The notes under the pieces were generated by a model that was given only the letters and a program-made list of their open reading frames with translations, was not told the origin of the DNA and ran no database searches. From NCBI GenBank assembly GCA_025738555.1, contig JAOVFP010000003.1, positions 5,828,001 to 5,892,000 of the forward strand: a stretch of 64,000 nt of DNA. Direction: 5' to 3'. A program made the translations under genes and the position numbers. The first letter of the stretch is position 1, and the number at the start of each line of letters is the position of its first letter. Below are positions 56,696 to 64,000 of this stretch, one piece after another. Source of the DNA: Cyathus striatus. Its lineage: Eukaryota > Basidiomycota > Agaricomycetes > Agaricales > Nidulariaceae.

Positions 56696-58457
56696 TCACA
56701 TTGAGTTTGACTCTTCTGCCACACTCCCTAGAACGTTCTGCACACGGTTATCGTGGTAATAGAGCTCCTGTACGGTCTTGACCAGTTCACGCTCAAGACT
56801 AGGAACCATTTCCCTAGCCACAATTACCATCTTCCTCTGCAAACTTTGTACATCTCGTGGTAGAGTCTCGCCATCGATCACAGGGGGTAACATCCATGTA
56901 CCGTCTGGTCGATCCTGAGTGACGTCGTAAGAGAAAATCAATGATCGCCCTACGGCATGATGACGGCTCATTAAGCTACGAGCGTCGCTTAGATCCCAAT
57001 TCCAATTATTAAAAGTACTTCGAAACACTCACCCCAGGAAGGTCTGACAAGCAGTACACGGATTCTTGGACGTTGCTATGATCCCCGACTCTGGCCAGAA
57101 CTCTGGATTATACGCGTAGAACAATGCAAGCTGTATTTCAGGGTGAACGCGCAATCTTGTCGAAGCAAGCATGTCTTCCCAACGCTCTTGCAGAATAGGC
57201 AAAGACTTGATATCTACGGGAATATTAAGATCGTCGAAGACCTCTTGAAGAGTTTCTGGAAGGTTGAGCTGTTGGATAGAAATAGGTATTTGGTGGCCAT
57301 AGTTAGGAACCAGTTCCAGTTGAATATTAAACTCCTGTCGCAAAATATGAATTTCATAGACGGATTGCACAACAATATGACAGGAGATTGCATATCGAGC
57401 AAACGTCAAGATCACCCTGAGCATTAGCGACCGCGGTAATTCGGAAAGTCCAGTGAAGAAGGACTGATCAAGATAGGAGCCTACTTGTTCATCACATCCA
57501 TCCCAGACCTCATTCTCATCCATATCGTACATCACCCCTTCAAGCCTTAACACCTCCCAAGCGTATTCCAAGTAAAACGAAGCTGAAGTTTGATGAAGTA
57601 ATTTCCAGGCTTTCTCGATACACAACGCGAGACATTTAACTCGTTGTGCCTGCAAGGTCGTAGGGTCCACAATCTTCTTGAACAAGATAATGAATTCTTC
57701 TAATCTGCTCGCATAGTCTAGAAGTCCGCCAATAACTGTGGTCGTCGCATCGTCGATGCCGTCGCTGAAGGAACTCTTGTGTATCCACTGTTTTATTGCT
57801 TCCCAGACGTACGAAAACTTGTGAAACCGATTCATCAAGTATTTGCTCAACTTTATGGTGTTGTGTTGTGCGATCATGTCGTTCAGTGTGTTGTTCATGA
57901 GCTCCGAGACAGCTGCGAATCGTTCCTCGGATTCCAAAGTTTGCTCGCCAAAAAAATCTTACACAAAAAGTTAGTTATATAGTGAATTTGCAAATATAAA
58001 GGGGAAACATACTTTGAAAGACAAAGTGCTCTACCGCATCGAGTAGGTCATTCATGAACTCCAGCCGTTGCTCCGAATCGCCTTCAGAAAATGCCAACCT
58101 CACTTTACATACAGCATGGGTTTGTGGAGAAGCACCATTCGCTCCGTGTATCTCAATAGCGGCAGCTGCACCGTCTGCTCGTCCAGGGGTATTTGCGGAT
58201 ATCCGGGTAACGGCCTGAACCAGAGAATGTAGCCACTTGTCGCTGGAAGGAACCTGGCTATTTGGAATTGAAACGGAGGGCTGTGTGTTGTAATGGTCGC
58301 TGAGGATATGCAAAGCAATAAGGGGACGAGAAACCCTTTGCTGTTCGAGCCAAACGTCTTCCGCCAGGGACGAAGGAGTGGAATCAGTAGACGCTGTGGT
58401 AGATTGCGAGTCTTCGTAGGGTGGCGGCGGCGGCAAAGCAGACCCGTCTGAATTCAT
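56696..58457 (-). CDS. OTT_1508-like nucleic-acid/nucleotide deaminase domain protein
   Basis: Three exons: 58457-58013, 57957-57033 and 56975-56696, with introns of 55 and 57 bp. The joined length is 1650 nt, or 549 residues. It starts MNSDGSALPPPPPYEDSQ; an in-frame Met lies 23 codons upstream. A long helical middle precedes the zinc-binding signature at about residues 425-455: RVHPEIQLALFYAY (H-x-E) and SKNPCTACQTFLG (C-x2-C). That arrangement, with the Ser-Lys before the first Cys, is the one described for fungal OTT_1508-like deaminases of the cytidine-deaminase superfamily. The HAE motif is HPE here. Exon 3 supplies HHAVGRSLIF and a helical tail. Substrate is unknown; such proteins are often expanded in mushrooms. 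Confidence 0.8.
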
Positions 58458-59304
58458 AGTGAATGGCAAGATAGAGATAATACTGTATTCAGAGGCACTC
58501 GACCCCTTGCAATTGAGTACGGTCACCTGATCGCGATCCGTATTTCATATCATACATGGCGAAGAACACGCCTGTACCACTTGTCGAAATCGCCGTTTGT
58601 TTTGTTGCCTGCTGAAGTGATATCCTTTATCTTCAGTCCTTACAGAGTTACCGCCCGCGGTTACGCATCGGATGATTGGCGAAGCCCCTCTCGGCTCTTA
58701 TTTTCCGCTCGTGCACCACTAACGGCTTAACCTTCCTGCGCTTCCACATTACTAATTATTGGATACAAAGAAAGGAGCAAACGGAATATACTTAGACCTA
58801 ATATCGATATAAGCACGGTCACGTCGAATTCTCCTCCGTATCCTCACACTTGACACCTTTCAACCGCACGACGCCTGAATCCCGAGTCCTGGTGTGCGCC
58901 CAGTGTTCATGACTTTGCTACTAGCACGTACTAGTACTTAGTCGACGCCGAAGACAATCTGAAGACAAAAAATGTAGTGGAAGTGCATGAACTTGAAGCA
59001 TTGCCGTGGTGTAGTGGCTCCCGCCATGTCACATGATGCAGTGTGCAACGCATCACCGGAAGCCAAGTCCGAAAATAGTGTGTAGGTTGTCTCAAACATC
59101 GCACACGGAGTCTCGGACTATCAAATAACTAGTACTAGGTATACAACGGTGGTTGAATATTTCTTATACAAATAGAACATCATTAAGTACTGGAGGTGAT
59201 AGTTTATTTAAATTCACCACTGGACTCTTCACGGTGACTAAGGTGACTTGAGTTACTGAATAGTACAATATCTTGTCAAATGATCTCTGGAAACCTGACC
59301 ACAT
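58458..59304. other. Intergenic, no gene seen
   Basis: It contains the presumed promoter of the deaminase gene. An A-box-like GTGGTGTAGTGGC near 59007 has no B box, so no tRNA is called. Confidence 0.5.
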
Positions 59305-60441
59305 TCAACTGCCTTCCATGAAGTGTGGACCTAGTCTACTGTTCCACCTATGCTTAACATTATTCAGAAGCCTTTCACATGGCTCTTCATGTAGGCTTTC
59401 CGTGTATGATCGCACTCTTGCCCGCAACTTCCAGGAGCATAGACTTTTCGTGAGATACGAAAACCGCTCCATAATCTCGTCCATATTAATGTGCTGGAAT
59501 GACTCTTCATTAATCATATCAGCAGTCAGCTTCTCAATCAAGCCAATTGCGCCGCAAGTTGGTGCATAATAGAACATCTAGAAACACAGTGTAAGCAACT
59601 CGTTTCTGATCGTAATAAATTGCCTACTAACATTCCCAAAAAGTGATCGAAGCATGCGACCTAAGAAGCTGATGTCATATACATAATCCCAGATAATATA
59701 AGGGCTTTGACCCAAATGGTATTGGCATTGACTGAAATCTGTAATGTAAAACCGAGTCTCTTCAGTTCCACGATAGCTAACCTGACCAATCGAAACATGA
59801 TGATGATGCATGAATTGCAGGCCCTATGTTTCAATCAGTTAGACAAGATCTTAAACTATATGAAAAAAACACACCTTGATGATTCCACGAAAGCAATTCA
59901 ACAGTCATCCATAGGAAAAGCAGGCTGGGTCTCTGAACCAAGAGTAGTACGGCGTAACTAAAATCTCAAAGTCTTCATCATCAGGAAGTCGTAAAACATC
60001 GTAAACTGGAATGCATTGATTATCCGGGTTTGAAGCCAGAGGCTCCGACGAGAAAAATTGAGCGATGCTAGATTCAGCAGGAAAACATGGCGTATGGATC
60101 CTTTTAAGAGTAACTTTTGCTCCGTCTGATTCACGAATGGCATTTATAAAATTCCTTTTCTGTACATGACAATGACATCAGAAAAAAATCAGAGAGCTGC
60201 ACACTAGACGCACTATTGGAACATCGCAATCTCCAGATTTAATCCATTGACCGTTGGTGATCCATGTCGTGACGGTAGTCCACGACGGGATCCAATTGGG
60301 AGAGTATCGCATGTTTAAGATGTACCCCTGCTCCTTTAGCCAAGCCTGATGATCCCGCCAAAAGCCTTCGAACTCATTCAAAGTTTTGGGTGCCTGCTTC
60401 AATCCTATCACTAATCCGTCAAATTGGCACTGTGATAACAT
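59305..60441 (-). pseudogene. FunK1/fungal-type protein kinase-like gene, disrupted
   Basis: Exons 60441-60214, 60159-59875, 59823-59632 and 59577-59305 are joined by three short GT-AG introns in consistent phase. The sequence follows agaricomycete kinase-like proteins: FWRDHQAWLKEQGYIL, SPNWIPSW, GAKVTLKRI (the ATP-site Lys), QFFSSEPLASNPDNQCIPVY, then a TGA within FSYG-stop-LLNCFRGIIK, and GLQFMHHHHV. The HRD catalytic loop is missing and DFG is replaced by DFSQC (YITDFSQCQY). The stop and the lost motifs indicate a pseudogene or pseudokinase remnant. It may begin further upstream. Confidence 0.7.
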
Positions 60442-61105
60442 GGGTGTATCTAGATGAAGAAAGTAGCAGTAATCAATTAATGACTGACCTCAACGCGACC
60501 GGCGTTAAATATATCCTTGTAAATGCAAGGACCCACACAGATATTGGCGTACACTATTGTTTGACTTTGTTCTTGACTTCTTGACAAATATAAAGGAACA
60601 AGACATTCGAAACAAATAGTTTGGATTGCTTCCTGAGTTGGCAAGGTGGCGATGTAATGCTGTTGAAAGCGGTGATGGTGAGTGGCGCAACAACATTTGA
60701 CGCCTGCGAAGTATAATGTCCAATCCATCCATAGCATTGAAAGTAGCAACTGACAATATTGTGGCGAAGGGACTAAACACTTAATTGTAAGGTTTTGGGT
60801 CAGTAGTGCAACCAACAGTGTGTGGCGAAAGGGCAAAACACTATTAATCGTAAAGTTGTCAGTTAGAGGGGCCACATTAGACACGGACATACCAGTATCA
60901 ACTAGACATTTTGAAATAAATGTTGAATATGAAGAAGAAAGTAGTCAATGCAGTCGTCGGTACAACAAGCAGGAGATCACAGCTGTACTCCACCTCTCAC
61001 TGACCAACGCACTGAAAACAGTCAACGAAGCTTTAACCAACATATATAACCATCTAATCTTACACGCCACCACAAAAAACCCAAGGCACAAACCCAAGGG
61101 CATCC
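60442..61105. other. Interval with no supported gene
   Basis: Overlapping open frames occur on both strands (60890-60477 minus, 60820-61137 plus) without domains. The minus-strand one could be 5' sequence of the kinase-like pseudogene. Confidence 0.4.
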
Positions 61106-63025
61106 TTAATATCCATCCACAACATCACTCTCAATAACAATGCGCATCTTCCACTTTTCCGAGTCGCCATCTGGCTCATCATCCGCCCATGCGGTATCCT
61201 CGTCCTCGATGGTTAAGTTTCCACTGGGAGGTGGGTTGACGCGTCTGACGGCGGGTGAAGCGCCGGTTTCAATGTCCACTTCTTCCTCCTCTGCTTTCAT
61301 TTTACGTTCTTGGATAACGACTTCATCTTCCTTTAGGGAGTGTTATTAAAGTAGATGCAAGTAAAAAGAAAAAAAAAAGTACAATATCGAACTCGTCTTC
61401 CCGTTCCTCGTACTCTACATTCTCATCCACTTCCTCGAATCCACCCGCAAAGGCTCCCCACCGCTCTGGGCTGGGATGATGCCAAATAAGGATATTGCCG
61501 TGGTATGTTGTTGACGCGATACACGATTTTGTTGGATGCCACTATCATAGTTGTCAGCGAAGGTAAGCGAACAAACGTCCTGAACGTACATGAACGTGAA
61601 CGAGAGGTTCTCGACCACCATCGAGTGCTGTTGCTAGTTGACCGTCGTTTGAGAGGTCCCAGATGTATATCTTATGTGCAGCAGAGTCGGCGGCGCCTAA
61701 GTAATGCGCGATAAGCAGTCGATCAAGATGCGATAGATGATTCCCCACCTCCAGCCAGCCATTCACCATCAGGGCTATAACAAACCGCATGCCAGGCCGT
61801 CTTGTTGATAGGATCATTAAACCTATGCGTCGGCTCCAACTCTTGCTCAATAAATCCCCTTCCATCCATCTCTTCGCTCTTTTCCTCGCCGTCCATACCG
61901 TCGGTTATAGGTGTGGACGAGGGATAAGAAGGCAATATGAACTGTCGCAACATTCGATCTGAGGAATTCGTCACGAGACGCCTGCGGGGAAATGAAACAG
62001 AAGATGAGAGGTGAGGACGCTCCGGGTAGAGGGAAGGAGGTACAGGGTGGTTCACCGGCCAGAGTTTGTAAAATCAAATCCTTTCATGTTCCCTGCTCCC
62101 GGTATTTTATGCCGGGCTATCATCTGTTGCAACAGGGTTTTGTATAGGCAAAGATGTGTGTTGAGGTATACGCACTGTTTTGGTACGGGTGTTGAAGACA
62201 AGGATGGAGCCTACATTTGTGCCGATGAAGACATACTTGCCAGTTGGGTCAAACCGAGCGCAAGTCAGGGCAGGTCTGAATGATCTTAAATGAAAAGAAG
62301 CAAGCTCTTCAGGGTAAAATACATACCTAGAGCGGCCGGATTGGCCATCTTCGTCTTCTTCTTCCTCCTCCAGCACCTCATAGAGCTCAGTCCGTGACTT
62401 GTGCTTCTTGCGCAGATCAACAATAAAGGCTTCGCCCGTCGCCAATAGAGCGAGAATGATTTGACTGCATCCAGTCAGAATTGGATATATGAAAGGTCAA
62501 TTTGGGGATGTGTTACCTATTCCGAGGATGGAACGATCCTGAGGCAACAGGTGCGTCGAACCTTATTGTACAATGCCGTTGGAGGGGGTCGCACGTGGAA
62601 GCAAGGTCCCAGACCACAATATTCCAGTCTTTCGACGTTGTCAGGACGTAGCGAGAGTTTTGCGACCAGCTGAGGGCACGCAGAAAGAATGTACGTTAAT
62701 ATCCGGTGAAGGATAAACCGCAAGCGCGGCGCGTCCCACGAGGGACAAAAATAACGACGCACTCGATGCTGGTAATAGCCTTGACATGGCCGTCCAAGTA
62801 CCTGATAGGAGCTCTGGTCTCGAGATCCCAGACTTCAACGCTTCCATTGTTCCTTCCCGCTGCAATGTACCGACCAGTGGGGTCAAACTTGGCAAAGAGG
62901 GCGGAGGCAAAGAGCGAGGTCTGGACAGCCGTTGGATGGGAAATACCAAAGGGATCTGGGTCGTGTATGGTCAAGGATTGGAAGATTGTGCAGGACTGAG
63001 ACGTACTTATCAACGACTCGTTCAT
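61106..63025 (-). CDS. SWD1: COMPASS subunit Swd1/RBBP5 homologue
   Basis: Ten exons: 63025-63007, 62955-62763, 62669-62517, 62464-62327, 62275-62176, 62123-62056, 61981-61749, 61696-61590, 61541-61383 and 61330-61106. They total 1395 nt, 464 residues, and every junction is GT-AG and keeps frame. It starts MNESLINPFG. WD40 repeats include GRNNGSVEVWDLETRAPIR, TTSKDWNIVVWDL, GTNVGSILVFN, TNSSDRMLRQF and HKIYIWDL. The hallmark tail DENVEYEEREDEFD matches the RBBP5/Swd1 segment that contacts the methyltransferase and Ash2-type subunits. An acidic end follows. It acts in the nucleus as a scaffold of the Set1/COMPASS H3K4 methyltransferase. It is divergent to TAF9, 208 bp apart. Confidence 0.95.
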
Positions 63026-63233
63026 TTTGAGAGTGGAGAAGAAAGAGACAAGAGCGAGGCTGTTGAACGCGTCGTGTACACTTATCAGCCTCTCGTGGGA
63101 ATATTCTATCTGCATCCCGGTCCGGTGGCGGCACAGAAAGCCGGCAGGGACAAACAAAGGCAGTCCGATAGCAGCTGAATTAAACAACGGTGCACTTAAC
63201 CTGCACGCGAACACGGCCCACACACAGCTCACC
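63026..63233. promoter_or_regulatory. Shared divergent promoter of SWD1 and TAF9
   Basis: Only 208 bp separate the two start codons, so 5' UTRs and promoters of both genes must lie here or overlap the opposite gene. No TATA box was obvious. Confidence 0.6.
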
Positions 63234-64000
63234 ATGTCGCGTCCGGCAGACAATCTACCCACCACTGCACGCGCAATCGCCCTCCTCCTCTCATCCACCC
63301 CCTCAGTCCAAGATGCACAGCCAGGTGTCCTCCACCAACTCCTCGAATTCTCCCATCGCTATACTGCACAGGTCCTCACCGACGCAAGCGTATACGCAGA
63401 GCACGCAGGCCGCGCTGGTAAAATAGAAATAGAGGACGTGACCCTCGCCGTGCAAGCACGAGTCGGATGGGAGTTCGGTGGACGTGTTCCAAAAGAGGTG
63501 TCCTACTTTTCTCCCCGTTAATGCCTCTCCAACCTAACTCTCGTATAGTACATCTTATCCCTTGCAACAGAAGTAAACGCAGCCCCTCTTCCTGCTGTCC
63601 CTGAAGTGTTCGGCGTCCGCCTCCCACCCCCTCAGAATGCCTAACTTCCGTCGACTTCGATCTTGTCCCCAACAAGCCACCGCCCGGCGTCAAAATCTAC
63701 GACGAGATAGAGGAAATCGAAGAATCCGAATCCGAGGAAGAGCTGGAAGATGAAGACATGCACATGGAAACCTCAACATTCCTGCCCCCCGCAACCCCGT
63801 CTACTACCATATCACAGGACGTTGTTCGAGAAGAGGCTCCATTCCCCATCAGCGCTATTGCAACACCTTCAGATATTGACATGATTGGAACCCCTTCAAT
63901 GCCATTACCAGGTGTCAATGCGGACGAAGGCAGTGATATTGGAGACGACGAGGATGGTCTGTTTGCAGGCGGAGATGACGATGAAGAGGAAAGTGACGGT
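63234..64000 (+). CDS. TAF9: TFIID/SAGA subunit TAF9, with an apparent frameshift; runs off the window
   Basis: The start is ATG at 63234 in ACCATG context. Exon 1 is 63234-63497, intron 63498-63548 (51 bp), exon 2 from 63549. The histone fold reads TTARAIALLLSSTPSVQ, VLHQLLEFSHRYTAQVLTDA, VYAEHAGRAGKIEIEDVTLA, then VGWEFGGRVPKE joined to YILSLATEVNA and VFGVRLPPP. Right after LPPPQ, at 63634-63638, the frame is off by one: the conserved continuation CLTSVDFDLVPNKPPPGVKI is in the next frame. Downstream is an acidic Glu/Asp/Ser tail to the window end. TAF9 pairs with TAF6 in TFIID and SAGA. The missing base may be an assembly error or a real lesion. Confidence 0.88.

Noticed and set aside
58990..59060. 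Possible tRNA gene (TGGTGTAGTGGC)
   Set aside because: Only an A-box-like string is present. There is no GGTTCRANYCC B box at the right distance and no cloverleaf.
60820..61137. 105-residue plus-strand ORF between kinase pseudogene and SWD1
   Set aside because: It overlaps the SWD1 3' end, has no domain and ordinary composition, and nothing supports splicing or a start.
62641..63178. Plus-strand frames 62706-62999 and 62786-63178
   Set aside because: They lie wholly antisense to SWD1 exons whose ten-exon structure restores a conserved protein, so they are shadows.

Overview
This window is eukaryotic and fungal. It fits an Agaricomycete (basidiomycete) chromosome, possibly Boletales, though I cannot fix the order. 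The evidence is 50-57 bp GT-AG introns that restore conserved protein frames, Ty3/gypsy and Ty1/copia polyproteins of the type common in mushroom-forming fungi, and host genes (Swd1/RBBP5-like, TAF9-like, Pho80-like cyclin, ICMT-like methyltransferase, OTT_1508-like deaminase) with basidiomycete-style sequence.

Layout. Positions 1 to about 43.5 kb form a nest of mobile elements with almost no host genes. Gypsy-A (1-15842) is broken by copia-1 (1974-7549, minus strand, target duplication CCACA) and by two inverted copies of a non-autonomous hAT-like element (7721-9471 and 14106-15808). Their 8-bp target duplications are exchanged between the copies. This shows that everything between them, including the whole 3' half of gypsy-A, was inverted by recombination. 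From 15.8 to 25 kb come a mariner-like MITE, a decayed Tc1/mariner-type transposase split by a solo LTR, a 4-kb element with ~115-bp inverted termini, a 691-bp Helitron, a 653-bp hAT MITE with its empty site preserved in a second LTR copy, a gypsy gag/LTR fragment and the tail of a hAT transposase. From 25.1 to 37.8 kb an unrecognised minus-strand gene (X) is split by a nearly intact autonomous hAT element (25419-29803, target duplication AGGGGTAG) and by a decayed copia element (29973-37662), which carries two further insertions. From 38.1 to 42.8 kb lies a PIF/Harbinger-like two-gene unit (DDE transposase and Myb/SANT-like protein, convergent), hit three times by solo LTRs of one gypsy family, each with a perfect 5-bp target duplication.

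From about 44 kb the sequence looks like ordinary host chromosome: a hypothetical gene (44137-45136), an ICMT-like methyltransferase (45855-46697), a long stretch without recognisable genes, a Pho80-type cyclin (52016-53646), an OTT_1508-like deaminase (56696-58457), a broken FunK1-like kinase (59305-60441), then a divergent pair, Swd1/RBBP5 of COMPASS (61106-63025, ten exons) and TAF9 (63234 to the window end, with an apparent 1-base frameshift).

The elements differ in age. Old layers have lost CpG, with CG changed to TG/CA and stop codons at former Arg, Trp or Gln codons. The youngest insertions (copia-1, the autonomous hAT, the solo LTR at 41939) keep CpG. This matches cytosine-methylation-type or RIP-like decay. 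The inversion and the nested target duplications give a relative insertion order without any outside reference.
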